DNA of 64,000 nucleotides. Source: Anadara kagoshimensis. Taxonomy: Eukaryota > Mollusca > Bivalvia > Arcoida > Arcidae. The notes under the pieces are model-generated. The model was not told where the DNA came from. It did no database searches and was given only the letters and a program-made list of their open reading frames with translations. The stretch covers positions 25,062,050-25,126,049 of the forward strand of contig CM037869.1 in NCBI GenBank assembly GCA_021292105.1, given 5' to 3'. The translations under genes were made by a program, and so were the position numbers. Shown here piece by piece: positions 52,708-64,000 of the stretch (the first letter of the stretch is position 1; the number at the start of each line of letters is the position of its first letter).

Positions 52708-54050
52708 TCATTGTTTTATTACTCCGTATCTGGAAATTTTATCAAGAAATGCATGGTATTTAAAAATCACCAATCCAAGCAACTGAAACGAGGTTACAAA
52801 TCCAAATATGAAAATTATTAGAAATCCAAATGGTTTAAAGGTGTAATCAGCGACTGTTATGTCAAGTTTCATTTTCAAAATATCTAAACATTTTCTGAAA
52901 ATCATTATACCACAATTTAAAAAAATGTAACCAAATACCCAGCGGTTTCTGCAAATTTGAAATTCTTTCATCAAAGAGCTTTTCGCGTCATCCTCAATTT
53001 TAATTGGGTCAAGAGTTTCTTTGATTAAATTTTCCCAAAATTCTTTTTCACTTCGACGTAAAGAGTGTATATTTGGAACTGGTTTCCTGACATGTGTTGC
53101 TGACTTCTCATTCTTCGTGTTGGCATTTTCATTTAGATTATTGAATTTTGTATGATGCATAGAAGATGACTCCTCATAATTTGCACTGTCATTTTCATTC
53201 AGATCATTAACTTTTGATTTGTGCAAAGACTCAAATAATTTAATTATAATCAAAGATTTTAACGTTTTGAAAAAAGAATGTTTTCTAGCATCAGATTGGA
53301 TGTCTTCGTAAATGTTCAAAATGGTTTCATTGTTGTAAATTATGTTTTTGGTATTAAGAATTTTATTTGCCGTTTTCTTTTCTCGTGTTCCCCATGACAT
53401 ATCATTCAGATTACAGACACAATATGTATACAACAACACATAACAAAGGGGCGAAAGTAAATAAAAAATGCCAATATATACCAAGTTATGGAACTGTGAT
53501 ATATGCAATAGTGCAGGTAAAAGATAGGGGATTAAATATACAAACCAATATCTAGACACCCCACGATGTATAAGAGCAGATATATGACCCATAAAAATAA
53601 AGACCATTAAGCATGCGTAAAATATTGTTAAAACCAACGTAACGTTATGTTGTATGTCTTTAGATTTCACCCGAAAACAAACAACAAAATGAAGAACAAA
53701 CGGTGCATACGTTACGGTATAAACCACCCATGGCTGTGCAATTGTCAATGATTGGAGAGATACCTCAATTAACCATAGAAGTACAGCCGCCGGAGTAACG
53801 GTTGTTATACCTACCAAAAGGAATATATAAACTATGTAAAACAGTGATATAGAACTGTTATGTTTTCTCAAAATATTGGAACATTCTTGTAAATCTAACA
53901 AGTTTGCAATAATAGACGAGGTCCAACGTCGTCTTTGTCTAAGGAATTCAGGAATACTTCCCGGTGCAGCAGTCAACACGGTAGCATCTGCAATATACTC
54001 TACACGGTATCCCTCTTTGAGTAAAAGTGTACATAACCATCGGTCTTCAC
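52708..54050 (-). CDS. CHS: CHS paralog 2, terminal exon (QRRRW, SWGTRE, C-terminus)
   Basis: 1343 bp, 66 bp longer than the paralog 1 last exon (acceptor atttgtag). It encodes GEDRWLCTLLLKEGYRVEY, FLRQRRRW, five helices, NLNDMSWGTREKK, a long hydrophilic linker, FWENLIKETLDP and two final helices, ending in TGA. An AATAAA string overlaps the last codons. Confidence 0.94.
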
Positions 54051-57000
54051 CTACAAATCAATCCAAACAAAAACACTTTTGACGTAAATAAAATTTATTT
54101 CGATAAACAAAGTCCTAACAATAAAATTTGAAACCAGACACGATTAATTTTTTTGAAGATATAAAAAATTAAAGCCGTTTCATTGAAACCAAAATTATAC
54201 CCATCCGATGCAACCTTACAAAGTTACATGTTTCAAACATATTCATCCGCTATAAATAAAATCGAATTATTCTTTCGAACTTTTGTACTGAAATTGTAAC
54301 TCTTACTAGATAAAAACATAATTTCCTTTTATTTTAGATTTTTAGGTATCGTTTTTATAGAAAAACTGGACCAGTTGTTTTTCGATTATATCTGTTTTTC
54401 TTATGATTATTTACGTACCAACTTTTTTGACCAGAAAATATGGGATGCCACGTATTTGTGTGATGGATGACATTCTTAAAAAATCCAAACTATTGAGTGG
54501 TGTCAGTATCTATATAATATATATTGGTTTTGGGTATGGGTTTTATCATAAATCACAAATATATCTAGAAATGCAATTTGTTTGGATTTTTTCTCATTAA
54601 TGTTCTTAATTGGTGCTGAATGTTTTAAATTGTTTTAGAAGATTTATTTTGAGTTCAGCCAAACTATAAAACTTTTTTCATACATATTCTACAATATTCT
54701 CATAGGCAATGTGATATTGTTAAAGAAATACAGGTTATTGATAAGATAAAAACCTTTTTCAAAATTATTAGTTCTTTATACGCTTTACACTAGTTACTTT
54801 CGATATTACATTTTTTCTTTAAGACCTCGTGGACCGAAGGGTCCTTAGGTGGAGATTATTGATCAAACACGGCTAGGGTTTGGAACCTACTCGGGCATAT
54901 CCCAGTTCATTTAGCGAAGATCAGTTGTTTTCTCCAACAACATGGGATTAAAACACCATTTCTAAACTGACCTTGACGATATATGTATAAGTGGAGAGCT
55001 CTTGACTAGAGCGTAAAGCTCATTAAATTCACTCATATAACTTCTTTTTCACATCATATATTTACCTTGGTCAAATTGTAGATGCTCTCTAGGTGTTGAT
55101 GGTATTTTAGAGTAGGTATCCATCACTCCAGTATTAGAAATGGCAGTTCCTCTGTAAAGTGAAAAACAGCCAGGCGCACACAGAACAGAACCAAATACTT
55201 GTTCAGCGGTTTTCCACAACCAATGTCCCATTGCATATTCAAATTTTTGAAACCAAATAATTGGACCTTTATTTAACGAAATAAAATTTTAAATAATAAT
55301 TTCAAATATGGATTTTGCATCTTTTTATACATGTTTTTTAAATTGTTGCACTGTCACTATACTACTATATTGAAAACATATTTCTGACACATGGACAATG
55401 TATGCAATATTTTATTAAGACATTAACAAGTATATGTGAACAGCCTCAAAATATTAACATTGTATTTGATTTAGTCATGAAATTGGACTTTTAAATTTGT
55501 TAGTTTTATATTTCTGATCACAAGTTTGTTGCTAAGTCGATGTTGACGTTTTTGGGATGCGGGTAAAATATAAATTGTTTAGATTTTCTATGACATAAGC
55601 TTATGTGTCAGATTCTAATAACGTTAAAAATAAATTCAAAAGAAGAAACTATTTCGGTTGTCAAACTTTGGAGTATCGACAGTTTGAAGGGTAACCTATT
55701 TTGCATTTTAGACGAGAAAACTGGTTTGCAGACCTGATTCAATAGTGTCTACTTGCACCAAATTCATGGCTTCTATATATTAATATAGATCGAAAAATTA
55801 GATATTAAACATTAGTTTATTGTCATAATAATATTTACTGAATATTAAACATTATTTTATTGAAATTATTGAAAATTTTATTGAAAATAAATACAAAACC
55901 TGATCCACATGGGACAAGGCGACCAGTTACAGCTCCAATATTGGGACATTCTTGCATTTTTATAAAGATTTTCTTGACATCCATTGGTGTAAAGCTAACG
56001 TCGCCATCTAATGTCAGAATGAATATATTATCTTCCTAAAATACAACAAAACATATACTACACATGTTGTCTTTAAAGACACCACAAATAAAAAACCATC
56101 ATACCAATCTATCTCCAATGAAAAGTAAAAACTTTAAAATCTGACAAACACGTAAAACGTACACCAAATCAAAGAAATCAAAGAAACTAAAACATACATT
56201 ATTCTAATATCGACTGAAATTATTCATAAATCAATATAAAGTCGAGGTTTACGCATTTGATCCAACTTGTATCAAATGTTAACCTAAACAAAATTGCGTT
56301 TATTGCCTTATACGCTATTTTTAATGAATGTTGTCAATATTATATTAACAAAATCACGCCACATTCGTCGTAAATGACAACATTGGGAAATTACAACTTG
56401 TCTGCATCAAAGTTAAATAACATGTCTTGGTTGTTTTCATATGATGTTTTAAGACTCAAAGATTTAAGGGTAACAGAATTCATAACAATAGGCATTTTAG
56501 ATCAAAGCTTCATTCTGAGAGAACTAGAATATCTTTAAAGATTTTTGGAGGTGGTATCGGTAGCTGAGTGGCTTTAAGCGCTTAATTACTTACCACAGCA
56601 CCTAATCTTATTAGGGTGATAATAGTTTGACAATGTGCCAGTTCGCTTGTTGTAACCTAGTGATGTTTCCTTGGTACTCAGATTCAACCATCTTTGAACT
56701 AATATAACCGCCTCGATATTTATGAAATAATCTTGACTTTGGTATACAATTCATTCCACCCCATCCGGTGAAAGGTTTAGGTTTGAAATTCACAAAAAAA
56801 CTATGAATGAGTACTGAATGTATATTTTTAAGCGTAAAACTGTATTCCGTTAGCAGAAGTCTTTTTATGATAAGGTTAGTTAAATTAATGCTGTATTGGT
56901 ACATGGATATTGTTTTTCATAGCACCGGTTCGATGTTCCCTATTCATGATAAAACATTTATGTTAAATTAGATACGATTTCATTATGTGCTTATTACGAT

Positions 57001-60000
57001 TTATGAATGATTGTGCAAGTTGGAATTTTACTTTTACAACCCCAAAAAACACTGATTGAGACAATCAATTTGAAATGGAGAAAGGCAGTTTACTCGTTTA
57101 ACTTTTAAATTGATACTGTAAAGTGGACATTATATTCTATAAAATACACATAATTTATATTGATAGAGAGATTGAGAGAGAGAGGGGAAGAAAGAGAACG
57201 AGATAGAGATACTCACCACATGTTGCCTGTCTAAATGTGCTCCTTTTGATATTTCAGTGACTTTTTGTTTCAATATGTAATTGAAATACATCACCTGTTA
57301 AACAATAAAGATAAAAAATAGTGTACAACGTTTGCAAGAAAATCAGACAATATATAAATATGTAGCTTAAAATTGTCTTGCTATAGCAATTTCACTACGA
57401 CAAACATAAAATACATGTGTATAAGACGGTAACAGAACGACAGACGAACGAAACCACTGTTGCTTGTCATTTCTAAGTTGAATATAGAATAATAAAATAA
57501 CTTGAAAATATATGGTGGCTTTACTTACTGCATAATTAACAGGAAGACAAATAGTTTCTACATATATCAGATATTACTAGTACCTATGTTCTACGTTGAT
57601 GTTAAGTTTTCGAACTGATTTCAGTCGAATTGATGTTTCAAAGCAATTAAATAATAATGTTTCGCTGTTTGATTAATATGTCAAATGAACGCAAGAAAGC
57701 TACATATGTATATGAAGCAAACAAAAACGAAATGTTTAGCAATAGAATGATATGATAAAATCACCATATGTTTTGGAGTTATCCTTGGACTTTTACCATA
57801 ATGAGGATTATTATTTCTGACAACATGAGCATACATTTGTAATCATATAGATGATGATAAAAAGTTAATTGATATACTTGGATCCAATCTGAAAAATCTC
57901 ATTGTATAGAATTTCTTTTATATTGTTATTTGTCCAAGCACTACTGATGAGGAAATTTATTCCTAAACGGTCATCTAATGCTATAAAATTTAAACTTGTA
58001 TACATGTAATAAGTTTTTAAACCACTGGGTAGCTATCTCTGCTGGTTATCTGAGGATCGCCGAAGATATCATAAACTCAGTAGGCAATACTTTTGCATTG
58101 TCAAAAATATACTATTGTGTAAATATGGTAATAGCAACAACTAAGGTATACTCCCTCTTGCAAAGCAATAGTCTAGCTTAATTTGGTAATATATATATAT
58201 TTCTCCTTTAGATATTTTTGAACCCCTAAAACAGCAATACTGATGAGGAGATGAGTAATTGTAATCCTAAACGAAAGTGGTGTGAATTAACACTTGTATG
58301 ATATGTAATTTTATTATATAGATATATATGCTTCGCATAGAAATTAAGCATTAAATCCCGAGGTGTTAGCGTGCAATATATACCGATATTTGCACGCTAA
58401 CTTTGTTCCGGTCCGATGTTTCCCGAATCAATTTTTTCATATTGCACGCTTTGTCATATGACGCTGTCGTTTATGACGTCATACGATTGTTGTCGACGTT
58501 ATCGCTGTGTTGTTTGTCGTATTACACTAGTTCTTAAATGCATTTACAAAAACTAGCGTTATATTTATGTATTGTTCAACAATACGGTATTTTACATGAA
58601 ATACTTGACGGAAGTAAACGAAATTTTTTTTGCTATATAATAAAAAGATTATTGAACTAATATTGTGAAATATCAGTTCAATAACCTTATAATATCATTA
58701 TGTGTATATTTATGTCTTTAGCTTTTATATTATGACAAATCTTATATTTCTAATTCACCTGTGACCACCTTTTGTTGTTTCTAATAAGTTTTTTATCTTT
58801 AAAATGAACAGTTAGTTTGTTTTTCCCAGGTAAGGTCCACACCGTTCGCCATCCATATGGTGTTGTACAGTTCACTACTAGTTTCATCTCAGAAGTGACT
58901 GAAAAATGTTCTCTGCAGTAAAATAATAAATTTTATTAATGCATCAAAAAATAGTAAGCCTATGCTTATCAGGCCCTCAAAACTTTTATGGCCGTTGTCA
59001 TAGTATGTTTCTCTGTGGTCACGATTGCCATGGTTATATACATTACAAAGTTTCATGTTCAATTCATTTTCAATTTTTATTACGTATATGCGTAGCGAGT
59101 GAAGCTAGCTAAACAGAAGGTACTTGCCCCTGCTGAGGGAGCACCCTTCCTTCCTTTTTTGAAAAAAATTACGTTTTTAGTCTAATTTGTCAGTTTCCAT
59201 GTTTCCTTCCGTAGGAGAGTAATTTCGACATAGACTAGTATGTTTGTATCAAGCCAATGTCTACTTGTTTTATTTATTTAGAAGTGACATTTTTAACTAT
59301 ATGTCATACAAACAAAGTTAGCAAAGTGGTAACCGATAAACAAAATTATTGAGTGTAGCTACCTTGCAACATCGCTTATTGCACAATGGAGAGTGTCTAC
59401 AAAGGCGTTTAATTCCCTGTCGTTCCCATCAGTGTATTCAAATGCATCATCGAAGAAAATATGTGCTGTAAATATTCAAGTAATATGTTTTATCAAACTA
59501 TGAATACCTCTTCATTAAAATTTCTAACAAAGAGAACAAAGATCACATATATACAAAAAATGAAATGGAGAAATGAGTTTTGCGTCCATGTCAAGATTCT
59601 TTTATTTATAAGAAACCGTCAATTCAGGGATAGTGGTGAAAACTTAGGCACAAGCGATTAGGCAAATGTCAATAAGTGGGGTTCTAATCTAGGCGGCGAA
59701 AGTCGCTAATATTATTGAGTAGGTATATCCCAAAGAGATTTAATGTTTGGTCTATTTTAAATTAATCTATTTGTAAAATATAGCGGCTTACTGCGGATAT
59801 TTAATGTACTTGATTACAGATCTCATTTTTTTGTATTTTCAAAGCTTGTTTTAGCAGATAAAGTGAACCAATCCACAAATTATATGATTTAAGATTTAAC
59901 ACAAAACTGTTTTGATCGAATTTTTATTTTCTAAATGTATGATTGTTACTAAATAAATTCATATTTTTATTTGGTTAGAAGATAATAAAAACAAACATGC

Positions 60001-63000
60001 CAATCAATGACCAAAACCACAATCGTAGCGCAGATTAAAAACTCTGAAGCAAGGAAAATGGATCATACACGTGAACGTCCGACAGTGAATGGAGACCGGG
60101 ACCACTAGAACGGTAAGCAAAAACGCGTGAAGTGAAACCGGGTCCGTTAGAAGGTCTAGAGTAAGAAAAACTAATATGTACTTAATTTCCATTTTTTATG
60201 ATTGATTTTTTATGTATTCTTACCATCTAGATCAAAATCATCGTTGTAACTATGTGAGTGTACATCACTGCGTCTGCATGCGTGATCATAATCAAGTCTA
60301 TAAAAAATTGTTATCATTTTTAGTTTGTTTTGGAATTCATGACATGGATCGGTATGTTTTTGTTCGATCGAAATTTACTTACTGTTAAATAATGAGTATA
60401 TAATAGTGCTAGTGCTTGATAGAATTTCAAGATTTGTTAATTTAAAACAAAACGACGAATGAAATAAAATTGTGAATATACACATATGCCAACTTTAATG
60501 ACATTCATACAGTTTTTGTCACTAACACTATTTATATTTGTCTTTGCAGTGCTTCGGGGCAATGTATAACAAGTAATCTCTAGCCTGACATGCTATGACA
60601 TAGGTCATATTGATTTTAGGGTCCTTTCGTAGGACATCGTGACTTCCATTTCTAAATGCCGAATGATTGGCATAAGAACAGTGTCAGCCTGTTTAACCAG
60701 TCTTGCTTAAAAACAACCTGGGTTCGAACCCCGGCCTGCCACATCCGAAGCGAAAAGTCTTTATTAACTGAACTACCGTAATAGTAAAATGATACAATAT
60801 ATAATATTGTGTTAGTGGTGAAACTGTCATGGAATGATAAATGAGTCAGAACAACTAACTATTATTATGTATTATGTTCTCCAAAAATAGATTTTTATGA
60901 AAACCATAAGTTCAATCCAATGCAATTTACGTTGTTGTCAGAAATTAGCATTGCTGAAAAAATCCATAGATTTGTAAAGTAAGGTTCACTTTTTAAAACA
61001 ATTTCTTTTAGATTTATATTTCTATTCCTGCAAACCATTTAATCTTTTTCTTACTTTAGTATTGAATGTAGTAAAATCTTCATTTCTTCCAAAGTTTCAT
61101 GCCACATTGTTGCACATACAAAAATCAACGGCCGCATTTGGTTACTATCTTCATCAAAGTGAATGTTTAGTAAAGAATTAGTTTCCTCTGAATGTGTATG
61201 TGGAGTGGTCATAGTTGGTGTTTGTTTTCTACTATTCATTAATGATATGTCATTAAACGGACCAAAGTAACTGGGAAAGGTAAAAAGCCTGTAGAAATAA
61301 TATATAAGATTCACTTTGTAATTATATAAAAAATCAGTCATACACTAAATATTTAACATCATAAACAAAAAGTCATTCCATGAACTAATCACAACCAACA
61401 AGGCAAAGGGAACTATTAATCAATAAATTAAGCTAAAGGTAAACTTCAAGCAGTGAAATGAGACAGTGTGTTCTGGAAGTAAACATCTCCTGTCCACCTA
61501 GCTTCACTCATCATGCCTGCATTTAATTAATATAAATTACTTGAATATGTGCATTATGCTTAATGTAAAGAATCAAAGGATATGAAAGTAAAAACTTTAA
61601 AACCGGCAAATTAAGTTAAACACGTAACATTCCACTAGATAATAGTGTTCCGAAATATGACCACTTCCTGTTTAGCTAGCTACATTTACAATGTGTGTAA
61701 CTATTGTTATTTTTTATGTAGTAATTCAGAAATCGTATGACAGTAAACCGTACCTGCTTGTTTTTGGCAAATGTTCTATTTGACGTTTCCAAATATGCCT
61801 GCAAGACCACAATTGACATATCCATAGTAACACAAATGATCCAAATAAAAGATTAATCGTTGCCTTACTTGAATGACTATTAGTTACAAATGCCAAGTTC
61901 TCATTACTTATCAAATCTGACTCCACAACAAACAAAAACAACACATAACACGGTAAGGCTACTGCTAGTGGCAATGCAAAACTTGTTTGCTGCATACGTA
62001 ATCTACACGCAGCGATAGCGAAATGATAAGAAAGAAATGACGTCACAATGCACACTAGAAAGGGAATGTATAAGCTATATGGAATGCAAGCTTCTATTTC
62101 TTTTACATCTTCAGAAACAAACGATAAATTTTGTAACATATGCAAATGTGATTGGTTTGCTTTGTATTCATCGGTTAAGTTCAAACCACAATTACGCTTG
62201 ATTTCATTTATAAAATGTGTTATCGACCCGACATCCGGATAGAACTGGAGGGTCAAACTTACAGCTATTAGAATACGAGTAAGACATGATATCACATGAG
62301 AAATATTAGATATTCCTTTTTTCAGTTCTTTTTCATTTAGAGACAGCCATCGCAAACCAAATAGAAGCATTGATATAGAAATCAGAATTGAGAACGAACG
62401 ACCAAATAAAGTAAGTATTTTATACTCTATCACAAAGGCAATTCCTGAAAACCCCAAGCAGTAAATAGCCGAGTATATAATGTAAAACACTGTTATTTTT
62501 AAAGTAAAGTCTTTTCTTCCACACAACGCTCTTATCATACACGGAATGATCGATATTCCAGCGGAAAAGGCACAAAATTCCAATGGGGTTAGCACCGGAA
62601 AGACTGTTAGTACAAATATGTACATTGCATTACACTGAAGAAACTCTAGGCATATATGTCTTATCTGAAATATATAAAACAAAACATTTAAAGAGAAAAT
62701 TATAAAATTATAAAATACAGACTAATTTTTATTTAATTTCCGTGTTAAATAACTGTACTACGCGTATAGTACATAACAAAATACTTCTGTTTTAATCAAA
62801 AACTGTAAAAATGTTCAATGTCAACTATGTATTAAACAAACATTTAACGTTTTATTGGCATATTTCCATTGTTTTTTTTTTCATGCAATCCTCCTCAGAA
62901 AAAAATCACAACTATTTCTTTGAAGTTAATTTTTACATGGACATTATATGTGACCGAGAAAAGAATTATTCTAAAACTGAAAAATGTTTATATTTTGCAC

Positions 63001-63551
63001 ACACCAATCAATGAATTCATTAATAGCATGTGCATCTATAAAGACACGAGTATTATTACAGATTTCTATAAAAAAAAAAAGCCATCGTAATTAAACATGG
63101 TCCTGACACAATTATAATGGTCCGTTTAGAACCTTAATTCTGCATGCAAAGTAAAAGCTTTAAGAACTGCAAAATAAGTTTAGCACGTTAACAGGCACCA
63201 GGGAAATGAGGTCAAGTTCTCCGAGAGGGTTTAGTTAAAACGAGTGATTCGAATGTTTCGAATTCTTCTCAATAACACTTAAACCCATTGAAAAATTAAA
63301 TTTAAATAAAATGTTTTTCTTATATGCACCTCATAGTTGTATTCTTTAAACCAATGCTTTTTCTTCTCTAGTTGTACGGTAGAACCTGGATTTTTTCCAT
63401 ACGCTTTCAAAGTCCCTTGTTTATAACATTTGTGTGATGTTATTCTTCTATAGAAAAGTAACTGACAAAGACTGTTCAACAGTTTAATTATATCTGGTAT
63501 CATTAAACATATCACCAGCTGGTAAACAAATATGCCTTTTAAAATTGAATG
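52708..63551 (-). CDS. CHS: Chitin synthase, 10 exons, 5' end outside window (paralog 2)
   Basis: Second chitin synthase, convergent with paralog 1. Exons in transcript order: 63551-63330, 62664-61754, 61288-61055, 60297-60224, 59465-59363, 58912-58759, 57294-57217, 56035-55900, 55266-55066, 54050-52708. All have GT-AG introns and one continuous frame of 1151 residues plus a stop. The equivalents of paralog 1 exons 1-2 (about 171 residues) were not found before the right edge. Motifs: ATMWHET, HIFFDDAFE, WTLPGKNK, KRWSQ, LDGDVSFTP, GEDRWLCTLLLKEGY, FLRQRRRW, MSWGTRE and FWENLIKETLDP. Nothing breaks the frame, so it should be an active enzyme. The cytoplasmic linker after SWGTRE is longer than in paralog 1 and contains a 22-residue internal duplication. 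Confidence 0.93.
55066..55266 (-). CDS. CHS: CHS paralog 2, equivalent of exon 11
   Basis: 201 bp (acceptor taaataaag, an unusually purine-rich tract; donor ccaag|gtaaat). It encodes GPIIWFQKFEYAMGHWL, EQVFGSVLCAPGCFS and a QFDQG end. It is about 88% identical to paralog 1 at the protein level. Confidence 0.93.
55900..56035 (-). CDS. CHS: CHS paralog 2, equivalent of exon 10 (catalytic LDGD)
   Basis: 136 bp (acceptor ttttag, donor gatcag|gttttg). It encodes EDNIFILTLDGDVSFTPMD and ends VTGRLVPCGS. The donor (gttttg) is weak compared with paralog 1 (gtattg), but frame and homology fix it. Confidence 0.92.
56560..56765 (+). repeat. Degenerate tRNA-headed SINE in CHS paralog 2 intron
   Basis: tcggtagctgagtggcttta resembles an A box, and the tail ccgcctcgatatttatgaaa matches that at 1980-2010. 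It lies in the intron between paralog 2 exons 9 and 10. Confidence 0.45.
57165..57212. repeat. GA-rich tract at the exon 9 donor of CHS paralog 2
   Basis: Interrupted ga repeats (agagattgagagagagaggg and beyond); on the gene's strand this is a CT tract starting about 8 bp after the donor GT. Confidence 0.9.
57217..57294 (-). CDS. CHS: CHS paralog 2, equivalent of exon 9
   Basis: 78 bp, phase 0/0 (acceptor tttaacag, donor catgtg|gtgagt). It encodes VMYFNYILKQKVTEIS plus KGAHLDRQHV. As in paralog 1, the donor is followed at once by a CT-rich tract. Confidence 0.9.
57880..58312 (+). repeat. Repeat C, tandem copies in CHS paralog 2 intron
   Basis: gtccaagcactactgatgag, then taaaccactgggtagctatc, aaactcagtaggcaatactt and a second degraded core near 58225-58290. 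Same block order as the tandem at 35270-35900. Confidence 0.65.
58365..58560. repeat. Repeat D copy in CHS paralog 2 intron
   Basis: A 12-bp inverted repeat (gttagcgtgcaa / ttgcacgctaac, 58365-58401) is followed by atgacgtcatacgattgttg and cgctgtgttgtttgtcgtat. The latter is shared in reverse with 17455-17680. Confidence 0.55.
58759..58912 (-). CDS. CHS: CHS paralog 2, equivalent of exon 8 (WTLPGK, KRWSQ)
   Basis: 154 bp (acceptor tactgcag, donor tcacag|gtgaat). It encodes EHFSVTSEMKLVVNC, then TTPYGWRTVWTLPGKNKL and a basic stretch ending NKRWSQ. The N-terminal third differs most from paralog 1. Confidence 0.92.
58975..59250 (-). repeat. Repeat B, diverged copy in CHS paralog 2 intron
   Basis: Minus-strand blocks aacttttatggccgttgtca, gtgaagctagctaaacagaa and gacatagactagtatgtttg. 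It lies between paralog 2 exons 7 and 8. Confidence 0.6.
59363..59465 (-). CDS. CHS: CHS paralog 2, equivalent of exon 7 (FFDDAF)
   Basis: 103 bp (acceptor atttacag, donor gcaag|gtagct). It encodes HIFFDDAFEYTDGNDRE and then a LNAFVDTLH segment. Length and phase match paralog 1. Confidence 0.9.
60224..60297 (-). CDS. CHS: CHS paralog 2, equivalent of exon 6
   Basis: 74 bp (acceptor ttttatag, donor agatg|gtaaga), the same length and phase as in paralog 1. It encodes LDYDHACRRSDVHSHSYN followed by DDFDLD. Confidence 0.88.
60560..60780 (-). repeat. SINE-A-like copy in CHS paralog 2 intron
   Basis: Minus-strand blocks catcgtgacttccatttcta, atgccgaatgattgg and a B-box-like gggttcgaaccccggcctg. 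The centre is diverged. Confidence 0.6.
61055..61288 (-). CDS. CHS: CHS paralog 2, equivalent of exon 5 (ATMWHET)
   Basis: 234 bp (acceptor tttctacag, donor actaaa|gtaaga), phase 2/2. It encodes SYFGPFNDISLMNSRKQ, a variable linker with histidines and acidic residues, and RPLIFVCATMWHETLEEMK. Confidence 0.92.
61754..62664 (-). CDS. CHS: CHS paralog 2, equivalent of exon 4 (membrane block)
   Basis: 911 bp, exactly as in paralog 1 (acceptor atatttcag, donor agcag|gtacgg). It encodes about seven hydrophobic helices, starting IRHICLEFLQCNAMYIF and including CRLRMQQTSFALPLAVALP and LLFGSFVLLWICQLWSC. Confidence 0.93.
63330..63551 (-). CDS. CHS: CHS paralog 2, equivalent of exon 3
   Basis: 222 bp, phase 0/0 (acceptor ttattttag, donor tatgag|gtgcat). 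It encodes HSILKGIFVYQLVICLMIPD, then a helix-loop ending KKKHWFKEYNYE. It is the first exon of this gene visible; upstream exons lie past 64000. Confidence 0.88.
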
Positions 63552-64000
63552 CTAAAATAAAAAAATGAGAAAACACATATAGGTGATTAAAGAAACTTTA
63601 AACAAAAGAAAACTTATTTTAAGAATGTTTCGATTCATACATATATTGGCTCGTAATCAATCACATAACAAAAATAAAAGTGAAAATGACTATTGACAAC
63701 CGACTTTAGTAAAGCAGGTGCAATTTAACCAGAGAAGTAAGGCCAGGTGCTACAAAAGGGTAAGTGAAACCTATTAAAAAGTAGCTATATAAAATTTTTT
63801 AGCTAGATTTGGCCCTCAAACATTGATACTGGGAACACTGTGCCGCGCTATACTTAAACTTAATGCCTAACAAATGATGTTATTATCTTACAAAGCCTAC
63901 TTTAAAACTGTTTTAATTTTTAAATTTGTACTGTAAATTTATAATATAAATAAGGGTCTGACGCGATATTATTTGTTAAAATTTATGACATCCGCAGATT
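63552..64000. other. CHS paralog 2 intron sequence (partial)
   Basis: Upstream of the first visible exon of the minus-strand gene. It contains a fragment resembling repeat B (accagagaagtaaggccagg near 63730). No further exon recognised. Confidence 0.55.

Overview
This is a 64 kb stretch of AT-rich animal nuclear DNA, most likely from a mollusc and probably a bivalve. Four things point there: intron-rich genes with GT-AG splice sites, animal-type chitin synthases, dense tRNA-headed SINEs and small inverted-repeat transposons, and many microsatellites. No species can be named from the sequence alone.

The window holds two protein-coding genes, both chitin synthases (family GT2), arranged tail to tail. 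The plus-strand gene appears complete: 12 coding exons between 16805 and 34951, open throughout, giving about 1296 residues. The minus-strand gene runs from 63551 down to 52708. Ten exons (the equivalents of exons 3 to 12) are present and its first exons lie beyond the right edge. The two share every intron position and phase, and seven of ten shared exons have identical lengths (911, 74, 103, 154, 78, 136 and 201 bp). They are therefore duplicates that have since drifted. Both keep the N-terminal membrane block, ATMWHET, FFDDAF, KRWSQ, the LDGD catalytic motif, GEDRWL, QRRRW, five following membrane helices, SWGTRE, and a final helix pair. Both should encode membrane enzymes that polymerise UDP-GlcNAc into chitin and extrude it. 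Neither shows a myosin motor domain in this window.

Layout: 1-16.8 kb is intergenic and full of repeats (SINEs of several families, a hAT-like element, a CACTA-like foldback element, other foldback elements). 16.8-35 kb is gene 1, with repeats in most introns. 35-52.7 kb is intergenic between the convergent genes; it holds a segmental duplication of about 1.7 kb units, a cluster of nuclear-receptor-like GGTCAAAGGTCA motifs, foldback elements, and a 52-bp tandem array just beyond gene 2's stop. 52.7-63.6 kb is gene 2. The last 450 bp holds intron sequence and repeat fragments.

Exon boundaries were placed by hand from reading frame, GT-AG signals and agreement between the two paralogs. The repeat families are described from copies seen within this window; names such as V-SINE, CACTA or hAT are inferences from terminal motifs, not from database searches.
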